A stretch of 64,000 bases of DNA from Sutterella faecalis (GTDB lineage Bacteria > Pseudomonadota > Gammaproteobacteria > Burkholderiales > Burkholderiaceae_F): contig NZ_CP040882.1 in NCBI RefSeq assembly GCF_006337085.1, positions 558,001 through 622,000 of the forward strand, read 5' to 3'. Positions within the stretch are counted from its first letter, which is position 1; every line of letters begins with the position of its first letter. The notes beneath the pieces were generated by a model. It ran no database searches. It worked only from the letters and a program-made list of their open reading frames with translations, and was not told the origin of the DNA. The translations under genes were made by a program, and so were the position numbers. Of the stretch, positions 25,678 through 35,341 are shown one piece after another.

Positions 25678-26781
25678 TTATTTTTCAGCCTCTTCCATTC
25701 GGATCACGAGGCGGCCGTCGCGGTCGAAGAGGAATCGCCCTTCGTCAAACCCGAGTCCGTAGAGAACCAGCACGTTCCCGTAATAGCGGTCCTTATTGAC
25801 GCCTTCAGCGGTGAGCACCGTGCGGATCAGGCCCGCCGTGCGGTCATTGCCGAGAAGCGACAGGAGGCAGGCGCCGAAATAGGCCGGCCCCGGCGCTTCT
25901 GCGTCCGCAGTGACGACATTCACTTTTTCAGGCGGGAAATTGAGCTTTCTCGTTGCTTCCACCATCGGCTGGAAGCGCTCGACGAGCGAGAAGCGTCCCG
26001 GATCCTCGGGAGACATCATGCCGGCCCACATGTACGTGCGGATGGCGTTGTAGCTTCCCTCGGTGTAGTCGGTCGAATCCGGCGCAACGAGCCTTCCCTG
26101 GTTCGTGAATCGCGCCCATTCGGGAGCGAAGCCCGACGGGGCGGAACGAATCAGCATCCTGAGGGAGCCGTCGTAAACGTCCGTCCAGTAGGCGTCTTCA
26201 AGCGCAAAGCGCCGGAGGATGAAGAGCGGGTAGTAGCTCGGATTGAGCTTAACCGTCCCGTTCTTATCCTCAAACCCCACGCGTCCGGGAAGGATCACCT
26301 TCCCCAGGTTTTCAACGTCGCGGACTTCCTTTTTGAGGAGTTCGAGCATCGCGCGGCCCTTTGCCGTGTATTCGCTCTTACTCCAGAGACGCCCGGCTTC
26401 GAGGTAGCACCACGCAATCCACATGTCGCTGTCGGCGGCATTGTTGGTGTCGATGACGCCCCAGGCGTTTCTGTCCCCTGCCCTCGTCTGGCCCCAGAGC
26501 CAGGAAGGGAGCGTCTTCGTGATGTCGCCCGCAGAAAGGTTCTTTTCCGTCCAGTCGGAAAGCGCTGCAAAGGCTGTCCGGTCGTTCGCCACGAGCGCAA
26601 AGAAGAGCGCGTAGGACTGACCTTCGCTCGTCGTGATGCGCCGCGCGTCCGAATAGTCGACAACGCGCGCGGCTTCAATATTGGACGCCTTGAAGTCGTC
26701 CCAGAGCTTCCACGCGTTTGCCGGAAGCGCCTGAAGCGCGAGTGCTGCGGCAAGCACGCTCATCAAAAGGGTCTTTTTCAT
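25678..26781 (-). CDS. bcsZ: Periplasmic endo-1,4-beta-glucanase (GH8) of cellulose synthesis
   Basis: 367 aa. A Sec signal (ends PANA) precedes a family-8 glycoside hydrolase: the general acid Glu in TSEGQSYALFFALVAND, WLWGQTR, the aspartate of NAADSDMWIAW, and NAIRTYMWAGMM. In bcs operons this enzyme trims nascent glucan in the periplasm. The start codon overlaps the bcsB stop by one base (TGATG), and bcsG follows at 2 bases, so translation is coupled along the operon. Confidence 0.93.
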   Translation of the reverse strand: MKKTLLMSVLAAALALQALPANAWKLWDDFKASNIEAARVVDYSDARRITTSEGQSYALFFALVANDRTAFAALSDWTEKNLSAGDITKTLPSWLWGQTRAGDRNAWGVIDTNNAADSDMWIAWCYLEAGRLWSKSEYTAKGRAMLELLKKEVRDVENLGKVILPGRVGFEDKNGTVKLNPSYYPLFILRRFALEDAYWTDVYDGSLRMLIRSAPSGFAPEWARFTNQGRLVAPDSTDYTEGSYNAIRTYMWAGMMSPEDPGRFSLVERFQPMVEATRKLNFPPEKVNVVTADAEAPGPAYFGACLLSLLGNDRTAGLIRTVLTAEGVNKDRYYGNVLVLYGLGFDEGRFLFDRDGRLVIRMEEAEK

Positions 26782-29021
26782 CAGGCTCTCCTTCCAACCC
26801 AGCGGCGCATGAAGACAAAGGCGGCAAAGCCGATCACGAGCGCCGACACGAGCGCGCAGACAACAAGCCAGCCCGGATGGCGCGAAAGCCTCATCCAGAC
26901 GCGGTGGTACCAGGGAAGGTCCCCGACCACATAGCGGTCGCCCACGGAGAATTCCGCGACGTTCCCCGGGCTCACGACCGCAACCGTCCCGCCCACATTA
27001 TTGAGGTCGCCCGGCTTCACGAGACGGGCATTGAGTTCGAGCGAACTCGCCGGGCCCTCAGAGAGAAGCGCCACAACGGAGCGGCCGGATTTGAGCGGCG
27101 ACTCGAGCCCCACCACGGCCGCCACGGGTTCGGCAAGCACCTTCACCTCCGGCGCCGGGAAGGCGTCGCCCGGGTTCCTGGCGCGAATGGCTTCCTCCAC
27201 ATGCGCCTGAAGGTCGGCGGCATTTTCCGCATTGATGTCGCTCATCCGCGTGACGACGCGGCCGATCGCGAGGATGTCGCGGTCCGCTGCGGCCGGGTCG
27301 CTCGCGCTCGATACCACCCTCACCTTGTCGGCAACGGCACCCGTCACGGCGGCGAGCCGACCGACGGCATTCAACATCGTTGCCACTTCATCGGCCGAAG
27401 CGCCGTCGGAAATGAGCACCGCCGTCTGCGAAAGATCCGCGTACCTGGTGAAGGGATAGCCGCTCTGGAAGAAGAGCTTCAGGTTCGGCATTCTCGCCTG
27501 ATGCCAAAGCCCCTCGAGGCGAATGGTCGAAGTGGGCTCCACCTCCATCTGATGCGGGAGGATCATGATCGACTTGCAGTTTTCCGGCGACCCGCCCTCG
27601 GCGATGCGCTCGTAGTCGACGCCGAACGAGAGCACGTTCTGCGTCATGAGCGCGAGCGAACCCGCGGGATTATCGGTAATGGCGCCGTAGAAGCCGGGAA
27701 GCGCAATCACGCGTTCGCCCCGGCCGTCCTTGGCGGCCATCGGGTCGGAATCGATGAGGGAGCCGTTCAGAAACGCCCGGAACTGCGCCGTTTCGCCCGT
27801 CATGGGCTTGGTGCTGCGGTAGCGGACATTGAGAATCAGGTTGGCGTTCCCCGTCATGTAGAGATCAGGCGGAAGCCGCACGGGGAGCTGCACGGGCGGC
27901 ATGCTGTAGCCGCGGCTCGTCAGCTGCCCCGGATATTCCATGAGCTTCGAGAAGGGAACAGTCTTCCCGACGGGAATCCAGTTGGGCGCATCATAGGCTT
28001 CGCGGGCGGGCGTTTCAGGAACCGCGCCTGGACGGAAGACGTCGCCGATCATGACGTTGTCTTCCCGCACGAGGGCCTTTGCCGCCGTGAGGAGATCCGC
28101 CTCATCGCGCCCGGCAATCACGAGCATCTTGGCCGAAAGACTGCCCGGGGCATCGGCCACTGACACCTGCGGCCCTTCAACCTTCGGGAAGTCGGCGAGG
28201 AACCTCGGCTTCTTGTCGTTCGTCACAAAGACTACGAAATGCTGAGGCCCGGGAAGCGCATTGAAGAAGACGGGAAAGTCCGCGCCGCGCCAGTTGGTCA
28301 TGCGGCCCGTCCAGCTCGCGAGAATCGCCGCGGCTTCCTTTGCCATGGCGTTCGGCGCTTCCGGGAAGACGAAGGGCAGCTTCGTCGCCTGCATCGTATT
28401 CATGTCGACGAAGGGCGCCGGCAGCTTCGTCATGTCGTTCGCGAGCCGAATGCGGGATTTCTCGAGGACGAGCGTGCTTTCGTTCGAAATATCGAGCCAG
28501 AGCGATTCGTCCGCCGGGTTCTCGCAGACGGACTTGATGTGGCCGATGAATTCAATCGAGATCTGATTGCGGGAATTGAGCGCCTTGGGGTTCAGGGGCA
28601 CCGAAAGCTTCGCGGGCGCGCCGATCATTTCCTTCGTGAGATTGACGGACTGCTGCAGAACGCCGTTCACGAAGAAATTGAGCTGCGAAACCTGAGGCAG
28701 AACGGAAGCGGAAACCGTAAATGCCAGGTCGAGCGACGCACGGGAAACGACCTCGTCGGCGCGCACGCCGAAATCGAAGAACTGCGTGCGCGAGAGCCCC
28801 GTGAGCCTCACCGATCTCGCCTGTCCTCCGGGCACAAGTCCGATCAGCGGAGCCTTTTCAATGCGGCTTCCGGCAACGTCCGTGCGCCACACTGGCTGCG
28901 GGGGTTCCTGAGTCTGCGCGGGGGCCGCAGCGGCAGCTGATATCCCTAAGCCGCTGAGCGCGAGCGCAAGGAGGCAGCTTCTGCCTAATGCGTCGATTTC
29001 CATCTTCAGAGTCATCCTCAT
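26781..29021 (-). CDS. bcsB: Cellulose synthase periplasmic subunit BcsB
   Basis: 746 aa. A signal region (residues ~10-33, ending AAAAA) is followed by alternating jelly-roll (carbohydrate-binding) and flavodoxin-like domains, and a single C-terminal membrane helix (WLVVCALVSALVIGFAAFVFMRRW) that packs against BcsA. Family markers are FFDFGVRADEVVSRASLDL, LNFFVNGVLQQS, MSMPPVQLP-like SMPPVQLPVRLPP, and LSFGVDYERIAEG. It guides the glucan across the periplasm. It begins 52 bases after bcsA. Several closely spaced ATGs exist; the longest is given. Confidence 0.92.
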   Translation of the reverse strand: MRMTLKMEIDALGRSCLLALALSGLGISAAAAAPAQTQEPPQPVWRTDVAGSRIEKAPLIGLVPGGQARSVRLTGLSRTQFFDFGVRADEVVSRASLDLAFTVSASVLPQVSQLNFFVNGVLQQSVNLTKEMIGAPAKLSVPLNPKALNSRNQISIEFIGHIKSVCENPADESLWLDISNESTLVLEKSRIRLANDMTKLPAPFVDMNTMQATKLPFVFPEAPNAMAKEAAAILASWTGRMTNWRGADFPVFFNALPGPQHFVVFVTNDKKPRFLADFPKVEGPQVSVADAPGSLSAKMLVIAGRDEADLLTAAKALVREDNVMIGDVFRPGAVPETPAREAYDAPNWIPVGKTVPFSKLMEYPGQLTSRGYSMPPVQLPVRLPPDLYMTGNANLILNVRYRSTKPMTGETAQFRAFLNGSLIDSDPMAAKDGRGERVIALPGFYGAITDNPAGSLALMTQNVLSFGVDYERIAEGGSPENCKSIMILPHQMEVEPTSTIRLEGLWHQARMPNLKLFFQSGYPFTRYADLSQTAVLISDGASADEVATMLNAVGRLAAVTGAVADKVRVVSSASDPAAADRDILAIGRVVTRMSDINAENAADLQAHVEEAIRARNPGDAFPAPEVKVLAEPVAAVVGLESPLKSGRSVVALLSEGPASSLELNARLVKPGDLNNVGGTVAVVSPGNVAEFSVGDRYVVGDLPWYHRVWMRLSRHPGWLVVCALVSALVIGFAAFVFMRRWVGRRA

Positions 29022-29073
29022 CTTTCCGTTTACATTTTAATTTTATTGATTTTTATGAATTCTTCTCAACTTT

Positions 29074-31794
29074 TCAGCGCAGACCGACGAGATCCTTCTC
29101 GCGCCGGGGCGTTCTCGGGAGAAGCGACCCGATCAAATCGCGGAACGCCGGGAGCATCTTCCCGGGGAGAAATTCGATCATGGAGCGGTAGCCGTAGAGC
29201 GCAATGCGGCCGAGTTCGAGGAAGCCCGTGATGAAGCGGTCGTCGACCGTCTCATCGGGCTTCTTCGCCCAGATCCCGCGCCGCGAGAAGGTGAGCGAAT
29301 TGAAGCGCCGCTCGTCGGCATAGCTTTCGAACTCGAAAATAAGGTCGCGCCCGCCCTTCGGGAGATCCGTTCGCGTCGGGTCTTCCGGTGCGAGGCTCGC
29401 GCGGAAAACTTCCCTTCTGCCGTCGTCGGCGGGGAGTTCAATCTGAAGGGTTTCGCCGGCGGGCATCGTGAGAAGCGCCGCAAATTCGGCGTCATTTCCT
29501 TGAGCCGCAAGAACCCGCACGCCTTCCTGGGAGAATTCGCAGACCTCTGCCGGGAGTTCCGAACCGTCGGGAAGAACAATCTTTGCGGAGAGGTTCAACG
29601 GCACTCGCGGGAACTTGTCCTTCTGCACGTCCTCGACGGCAACGGCCATCGTGGCGCCCAGAACCATCAGGTTGTAGACGATCCAGCCCATATTGATCGC
29701 AAGAGTCAGATATTCGGGATCAGGCGACGCGAAGGCCTTCCAGAAGCCCGCAAGCAGTCCCGCAAAATTGAGCGCGATGAGCACCAGGTAGGGCTTTGAG
29801 ATATGCCAGTCGAGGTACTTGCTGTCGATCGTGCCGCCCTTGGCCGTGACGTTGAATTTGCCGATTTTGGGCGCGATGAGCGCCACCGTCGTCGGGATCA
29901 GGATGTACCAGGAGAGCACCGTCTCATAGACGCCCGAAAGGAAGGGATACCGGTACCCGTGCTGCAGGCGCTGGTTCGTTACCGCCGAATGCACCATGTG
30001 CGGAATAACGTAGGCGAAGATCGATGCGGCGGTGGCATAGATCACGTACACGTCGGCGAGCATGTAGGGCAAGGGCGCAAGAAGGAAGATGATGCGCGGG
30101 AGCCCGTGCAGGAAGTGGAGCATTGCGTTGAAGAAGCAGAGCCTCTGCGCGAGCGTGAGCCCGCGCCCGAGAAGCGGGCAGTCGAGCCTCAGAATCTGAA
30201 TCATCCCGCGCGCCCAGCGGATGCGCTGCCCGATATGGGCGGCAAGCGTATCGGTCGAGAGCCCCGAGGCGACCGGACGTTCAATGAAGGCCGACTTCCA
30301 GCCGCGGCGGTTGAGCTTCAGGGACGTATGAGCGTCCTCGGTCACCGTCTCAACAGCAATGCCGCCTACTTCCAGAAGCGCCTTTCTTCTCATGACGGCC
30401 GATGAGCCGCAGAACATCGTGGCGTTCCAGGTGTCGTTCCCCTTCTGGATGAAGTCGTGAAAGAGTGAATTCTCGATCGGAAGCGCCCGGTCGAGGTGCA
30501 TGTTCTTTTCGAAGGGATCGGGCGAATAGAAGTGATGCGGCGTCTGCACGAGCGCGATCTTCGGGTCCTTCACGAGCCAGCCCACGGTCGAGACGAGGAA
30601 GTCCTTCGAAGGCACGTGGTCGCAGTCGAAGATGACGATGTGTTCGCCCGAAGTAACGGTCAGAGCGTGATTGATGTTGCCCGCCTTCGCGTGATTGTGC
30701 TCATCGCGCTTGATGTAGCCGGCGCCCACCTCGTCGGCGAACTGCCGGAAAGCATCGCGGCTCCCGTCGTCGAGAATGTGGACGTGAAGCTTCTCCTTCG
30801 GCCAGTCGAGATTGAGCGCGGCAAAGACCGTGGGCTTGATCACGTCGAGCGACTCGTTGTAGGTCGGAATGAAGATGTCCACGTCGGGCCAGACCGCGCG
30901 GTCCTCGGGGAGCGGACAGATTTTGCGGTCAAGCGTCCAGCAGACCTGGAAGTAGCCGAAGCACATCACCGCAAAGGCATAGAGTTCCGCGCCGAGAAGG
31001 AGCGACGTAAAGAGGACGTCAAGCCACGTATTCGTGTTGAGGGTCGACGTCGCGCGCCACCAGAGGTAGCGCCCCGAAACGACGATCGAAATCACGAAGA
31101 GCAGCATGAGCGTGATGCGCGCCTTCACCCGCACGAGCGCGATCATCGAGAAGAACATGAAGGAGAGGAAGATCACCTGACCTTCGAGCGTAAAGGGCTG
31201 CGTAATGCAGAGCGCCGCGAGCGCAAGTCCCAGAAGAACGATCGTCCAGACGATGATGGTCTGTCCGCGGCCCGACCCGGCCTCGCTCTTTTCGCCCTGG
31301 TTGGAAAGCGCCGGCAGGCGCTTTACGAGCGCGAGGCAGAAGGCGCCCCAGGCCGAACCAATGCGGGAAATGACGGCGCCCAATGCGCGCAGAATGCGAA
31401 CGACCGCATCAACAAGACGCGACCACGGGGAGCGAACGGGATGATACGGGTCAGTCGGCTTCACAAAGAGAAGCCAGAAGGTCTGAATGACGAGCCTCAG
31501 AGGATCCAGAATCCGCGGACGATCAAAGTCGACCTGCGGGTAGAAATAAGCCTTGCGCCTCGCAATGCTCCGGAAGGGCTCCCGCTCAATGGGCACAATG
31601 ATTAGAAGGAGTGCAAGAAAGAAGGCATTGACCGCAATCGCGGCCTTCCCTGCCCCGCTGGCTTTCCATAGAGACAATCTCTCCCTCAGATAGTTTCGAG
31701 GTTTCAAGGTTGAACGGGTCTGCATCGTCGTAAACGGGGAAAAAGAGAGGTCCGGGCTGGTGCTTGAAAAAAACTCCTCGCAAAGGCGGCGCAA
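29074..31794 (-). CDS. bcsA: Cellulose synthase catalytic subunit BcsA
   Basis: 906 aa from the TTG at 31,794; the ATG at 31,725 (883 aa) is more likely but neither has a clear ribosome site. GT2 motifs are complete: DDG (342-344), DCD (390-392), gating FCGSSAVMRR (~461), TED (485-487), QRIRW (523-527). Eight or so membrane helices flank the catalytic domain and there is an N-terminal extension of ~170 residues. It polymerises UDP-glucose and extrudes the chain. The C-terminal PilZ domain is unusual: the c-di-GMP motif RxxxR reads DKFPR (726-730), and D/NxSxxG reads EFSQEG (753-758). It is the first gene of the operon bcsA-bcsB-bcsZ-bcsG. Confidence 0.93.
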   Translation of the reverse strand: MRRLCEEFFSSTSPDLSFSPFTTMQTRSTLKPRNYLRERLSLWKASGAGKAAIAVNAFFLALLLIIVPIEREPFRSIARRKAYFYPQVDFDRPRILDPLRLVIQTFWLLFVKPTDPYHPVRSPWSRLVDAVVRILRALGAVISRIGSAWGAFCLALVKRLPALSNQGEKSEAGSGRGQTIIVWTIVLLGLALAALCITQPFTLEGQVIFLSFMFFSMIALVRVKARITLMLLFVISIVVSGRYLWWRATSTLNTNTWLDVLFTSLLLGAELYAFAVMCFGYFQVCWTLDRKICPLPEDRAVWPDVDIFIPTYNESLDVIKPTVFAALNLDWPKEKLHVHILDDGSRDAFRQFADEVGAGYIKRDEHNHAKAGNINHALTVTSGEHIVIFDCDHVPSKDFLVSTVGWLVKDPKIALVQTPHHFYSPDPFEKNMHLDRALPIENSLFHDFIQKGNDTWNATMFCGSSAVMRRKALLEVGGIAVETVTEDAHTSLKLNRRGWKSAFIERPVASGLSTDTLAAHIGQRIRWARGMIQILRLDCPLLGRGLTLAQRLCFFNAMLHFLHGLPRIIFLLAPLPYMLADVYVIYATAASIFAYVIPHMVHSAVTNQRLQHGYRYPFLSGVYETVLSWYILIPTTVALIAPKIGKFNVTAKGGTIDSKYLDWHISKPYLVLIALNFAGLLAGFWKAFASPDPEYLTLAINMGWIVYNLMVLGATMAVAVEDVQKDKFPRVPLNLSAKIVLPDGSELPAEVCEFSQEGVRVLAAQGNDAEFAALLTMPAGETLQIELPADDGRREVFRASLAPEDPTRTDLPKGGRDLIFEFESYADERRFNSLTFSRRGIWAKKPDETVDDRFITGFLELGRIALYGYRSMIEFLPGKMLPAFRDLIGSLLPRTPRREKDLVGLR

Positions 31795-32092
31795 AGTTAA
31801 CGCCTTCGTGAGTCTGCGGGGGCGCTGAAATGAGGAAACGACGCATATTAGCTCAAATGCCTAATTCCTTTGTTGATTGAAGGCGGCGCCCTCACGTAAA
31901 CACTGTGTTCGCGGCATGAGGAAACGCATTTTCAATGCGTCTCTGCGGACATCCTCCGGCACCGGCCTTGACCTCGGGCGCAGGAGGACCCGCGGCGGGC
32001 GTCCGGTGACATCCGCGCGCCGCCTGCTTCCGGGATACACTTTTTGCATCCGTATTTTTCCGTCACATCTTCCATCGAATCAGAGAAGCGTC

Positions 32093-33055
32093 ATGCAGAA
32101 CGGCCGTCCGATCATCGTCAACCTTATTCCCTCCTCCAACCCGGCTCACCCGCTCCTGAAGCGCCTCCCCGAAATCGGCGCGGTCTTTCACCGCGACCGC
32201 ATGAATGAAAAAGAGTTTAGAGAAGTCGCGCCCCATGCCGACGTGCTCATTTCCGCCTCCAACCTCAAAGTGACGGACGAAGAGCTTTCGCACTACCCGG
32301 CGCTTCGCATGGTGGGCGACTTCGGCGTGGGCTTCGACGGCTTTGATGTTTCCGCCATCGCCCGCCGGGGGCTTCGCGCCTGCCATACGCCGGACGTGCT
32401 CTCTGAAGACGTGGCCGACCTCGCGATCGGGCTTCTCCTTGCGCTTGCGAGGTCGCTTCCCGCCGCCGACGCCTTCGTGCGCGCCGGAAGATGGCCCAAT
32501 GAAAACTTCCCCCTTGGCCGCCGCGTCGCCGGATGCCGGCTCGGCATCGCCGGGCTCGGCCGAATCGGCAAGGTCGTCGCCGAACGCGCCCGCGCCTTCC
32601 GGATGGAAGTGGGCTACACGGCGCGCGCGCCGAAGGATGTGCCCTGGCAGTACTTTGAAACGGTGAAGGATCTCGCCGCCTGGTGCGATGCGCTCATCGT
32701 CGTCATTCCGGCCACGCCTGAAACGCATCATCTCATCAATCGCGAGGTGCTCGAGGCCCTGGGCCCGAAAGGATTCCTCGTCAACATCGCCCGCGGCGCG
32801 CTTGTGGATACGGAAGCGCTCATTGAGGCGCTCGAAAGGAAAACGATCGCGGGCGCTGCGCTTGACGTCTTCGAGCACGAGCCGCATGTTGAAGCGGGGC
32901 TTCTCAAGCTCGGGAACGTTGTGCTTGCACCCCACATCGGCTCCGCAACCGTCGAAACGCGCGACGCCATGGCGGAACTCGTGATGGAAAACATCCGTCT
33001 CGCGCTCAACGGGCAGCCGCTCGCGACGCCGATTCCGGGAACCCGGAAGGATTGA
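32093..33055 (+). CDS. NAD(P)-dependent D-2-hydroxyacid dehydrogenase
   Basis: 320 aa. Rossmann motif GIAGLGRIGKVVAERARAF, the catalytic Arg in NIARGALVDTEAL, the Glu in ALDVFEHEPH, and the His in LAPHIGSATVET are all present. The family includes glyoxylate/hydroxypyruvate and phenylpyruvate reductases; residues around GDFGVGFDGFDV fit the GyaR/hydroxypyruvate branch but do not settle the substrate. The start at 32,093 follows GAGAAG; the upstream extension of the frame is not conserved-looking. It is divergent from the bcs operon, and no partner gene is evident. Confidence 0.85.
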   Translation: MQNGRPIIVNLIPSSNPAHPLLKRLPEIGAVFHRDRMNEKEFREVAPHADVLISASNLKVTDEELSHYPALRMVGDFGVGFDGFDVSAIARRGLRACHTPDVLSEDVADLAIGLLLALARSLPAADAFVRAGRWPNENFPLGRRVAGCRLGIAGLGRIGKVVAERARAFRMEVGYTARAPKDVPWQYFETVKDLAAWCDALIVVIPATPETHHLINREVLEALGPKGFLVNIARGALVDTEALIEALERKTIAGAALDVFEHEPHVEAGLLKLGNVVLAPHIGSATVETRDAMAELVMENIRLALNGQPLATPIPGTRKD

Positions 33056-33150
33056 TGCCGGCTCTTCTGAGGCCTGACCTGAAGACATTCAATGCGCCAA
33101 GGCACGCATCAGATTTCTGAGCGTTCCGGATTGCAAGCTTTGCACAAGTA

Positions 33151-33173
33151 AAAGTACATTTGGTTGTACCTTT
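33151..33173. promoter_or_regulatory. Probable Phd operator
   Basis: The inverted repeat GTACA-N6-TGTAC flanked by AAA and CTTT lies 18 bases before the phd start, where Phd/YefM antitoxins usually bind to repress their own operon. Confidence 0.5.
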
Positions 33174-33190
33174 CTTCGCGAGGTGTGCTG

Positions 33191-33418
33191 ATGGAACCTC
33201 TTTCCATTTCTGATGCGCGCAAAAATCTTTCTTCTCTTGTTCAGGCGCTCAATTCAGACAACCTGGAGCCCGTACGCATCAATGTGCGCGGGAAGACCGT
33301 TGCCGTACTCCTCTCGAGCGAGGAGTACGAGCGCATGCGCAGACAGATCCTCGATCAGGAGATAGACGAGATTTTTACTGAATTTCATGACGCCAATGCG
33401 GCGCTGACTTCGAAATGA
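33191..33418 (+). CDS. phd: Phd/YefM-family antitoxin
   Basis: 75 aa. SISDARKNLSSLVQAL is the conserved N-terminal Phd/YefM signature, followed by VRINVRGKTVAVLLSSEEYERM and an acidic C-terminal tail that would wrap the toxin. GAGG precedes the ATG at 33,191; the upstream in-frame start has no ribosome site and overlaps the operator. Its last codon overlaps the toxin start (ATGA), the standard coupling in this class. Confidence 0.9.
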   Translation: MEPLSISDARKNLSSLVQALNSDNLEPVRINVRGKTVAVLLSSEEYERMRRQILDQEIDEIFTEFHDANAALTSK

Positions 33419-33813
33419 CTGCTTGTATCCGTCATCTCGCCGCAGAAGAGATCATCCGCGTTCACGACCTGGCCGTCGAGGTCTTTGGAGGCCTGCCGGG
33501 AGTCGTTTCGCAAGGCAAAGTCGAAGCGCTGATTGCTCGCGTCATTAATTTTTCAGCGTACGAAGGCATCGACGATCTCTACGCACTGGCGGCTATGTAT
33601 TGCATTGCCATAGCCCGAGGGCACGTCTTTTCTGACGGAAACAAGCGCGCCTCCATGAACTCTGCCATTCTCTTTCTTCTGCGCAACGGCGTGAGGCTCC
33701 GGAGCGTTCCGGGTTTGGACGATGTCATCGTCAGAACGGCCGCCGGCGAGATGCGCCTCCCTGAGCTCGCGGAATATTTCCGGAAAATGCCTCAGACGGT
33801 CTTACGCAGATGA
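33415..33813 (+). CDS. doc: Doc-type (Fic-fold) toxin
   Basis: 132 aa. The Doc motif HxFxDGNKR is intact as HVFSDGNKRASMNSA near residue 67. Doc toxins phosphorylate EF-Tu and stop translation, and are neutralised by Phd. Length and the N-terminal LAAEEIIRVHDLAVEVFGG fit the death-on-curing family. With the antitoxin it makes a complete type II module between the dehydrogenase and the flavin reductase cluster. Confidence 0.92.
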   Translation: MTACIRHLAAEEIIRVHDLAVEVFGGLPGVVSQGKVEALIARVINFSAYEGIDDLYALAAMYCIAIARGHVFSDGNKRASMNSAILFLLRNGVRLRSVPGLDDVIVRTAAGEMRLPELAEYFRKMPQTVLRR

Positions 33814-33826
33814 GGAGACAGCCAAT

Positions 33827-35341
33827 ATGATTCGCCGCAGGCTCCTGAAGGCTGCTCTCCTCAGTACATCGCTGCCGGCAGTGGCGCAAAACAATTCTCT
33901 GCATGAAGAACCTCCAGCAGAAATTTTTGATGTCGTCATTGCCGGTGCCGGAGCGGCTGGCCTCACTGCTGCCGTTATGGCTCAAAAAGCCAGCGCGGGC
34001 CGGATCCTGGTTCTTGAGAAAGAACCATTGATCGGCGGCACCTCTGTTCTTTGCGAAGGCAATTGGAGCGCCTCCTGCACTTCGATCCAAGCTGATCTAG
34101 GCATCAAGGATACAGACGACGCATTTTTCCAAGACATCATGCGTGCAGGCGACGACAAAAGTGATCCTGACGTGGTCTGGGCGTTGATCCGATCGGGGCG
34201 GACTGCACTTGAATGGCTTGTTTCTCAAGGCGTTACACCATATACCGTCAGCGTCAATTCTGGCCTGAGCGTACGTCGCGCGCATTGTTTTCTTCCTTTC
34301 GAAGTCATTAACTTTCTTCGACGACGGGCCGAATCGCTTGGCGTCAGCATTCGAACCGGAAGCGAGGTTACGAAGCTGATTCGAGCAGAAACTTCGGAAA
34401 AAGGTATTTGGGGAATTGAAGTGAAACAGGCTGGAAAGACCTGGAAAATTCAGGCTCGCCGGGCAGTGATTCTCGCTACGGGCGGATTCGGCCGCAACCG
34501 GGAGATGGTTGCGCGTTATGCGCCGAAGCTGCTTAATGCGCCCTGCCTCACTGCGCCGGGCTCTACAGGCGATGGTATTCGAATGGCGGCAGAGGTTGGT
34601 GCAAATTTGCGAGATATGGATAATCTCCATGCCGCCTATGCCTTTCTGTCGCACCCGGAGTCGATCAATGCAATGACTCACATCTTTTACGGAGGCGCTG
34701 TCGCAGTCAATAAACTTGGACGACGATTCGTTGACGAATCGCTCGACTACACAACAATTGCATCAAAGGCTATTGAACAACCCGATGCAGCAACCTTTCT
34801 AGTTTTCGACGAAAGAGTCCGCCTGCAACAAATGAAGTCCCGTGCGGTCGATCGTCTCATCTTCTCGCCCATCGACAAGGGCCTGAGCGTCCATGGCCTA
34901 GCATCCGCCGAAACGTTGAAAGACGCGGCAGCAGCAGCCGGACTTCCAGTAGAGGACTTTATCACGGAGATCGAGAAGTACAACAATGAGATCAGCGCAC
35001 TGGGCCGTGAAGCTTCATTCGGCAGAAGTTCTCTTGATTTTGGCATCGGAAAGGTTATCCCTCTTGAGGTACCACCCTTTTATATTTTGTCCGTAGTTCC
35101 CGCTTTTCTCGGCACCTACTGCGGCATTGCCATTTCTCCCAAGGCTGAAGCGCTCGATGCAAACGGCCGCCCAATTCCCCGCCTCTATGCGGCAGGAGAA
35201 GTCATCGGCGGACTCCATGGCCGCGGCTCCATAGGCGGCACGCATTATGCAGCTGCTTTTGCCTTTGGGCGTCTGGCAGGAATTGAAGCAGCGGCTCAGC
35301 CTCGGCGAAATACTAATTTTGGGTTGAAGGGCGGCATATGA
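33827..35341 (+). CDS. Tat-exported flavin reductase (FAD_binding_2 / flavocytochrome-c-type), Arg-lacking variant
   Basis: 504 aa. An N-terminal twin-arginine stretch (RRRLLKAALL) is followed by FAD motif VVIAGAGAAGLTAA, LEKEPLIGGTS and the C-terminal FAD block GLHGRGSIGGTH...FGRLAG. The fold is that of fumarate/urocanate reductases, without a fused haem domain. The site of the fumarate reductase catalytic Arg reads DESLDYTTIAS, with Tyr in its place, and the C-terminal substrate Arg (HGxxRxG) is Ser. So it is unlikely to reduce fumarate. GAGGAG precedes the ATG. The next gene, a sensor kinase, overlaps its stop by 4 bases, so enzyme and signalling pair form one operon. Confidence 0.82.
   Translation: MIRRRLLKAALLSTSLPAVAQNNSLHEEPPAEIFDVVIAGAGAAGLTAAVMAQKASAGRILVLEKEPLIGGTSVLCEGNWSASCTSIQADLGIKDTDDAFFQDIMRAGDDKSDPDVVWALIRSGRTALEWLVSQGVTPYTVSVNSGLSVRRAHCFLPFEVINFLRRRAESLGVSIRTGSEVTKLIRAETSEKGIWGIEVKQAGKTWKIQARRAVILATGGFGRNREMVARYAPKLLNAPCLTAPGSTGDGIRMAAEVGANLRDMDNLHAAYAFLSHPESINAMTHIFYGGAVAVNKLGRRFVDESLDYTTIASKAIEQPDAATFLVFDERVRLQQMKSRAVDRLIFSPIDKGLSVHGLASAETLKDAAAAAGLPVEDFITEIEKYNNEISALGREASFGRSSLDFGIGKVIPLEVPPFYILSVVPAFLGTYCGIAISPKAEALDANGRPIPRLYAAGEVIGGLHGRGSIGGTHYAAAFAFGRLAGIEAAAQPRRNTNFGLKGGI

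Noticed and set aside
24715..26934. 739-codon plus-strand frame over bcsG and bcsZ
   Set aside because: Antisense shadow of conserved cellulose genes; composition dominated by Arg/Glu/Gly with no fold or family signal.
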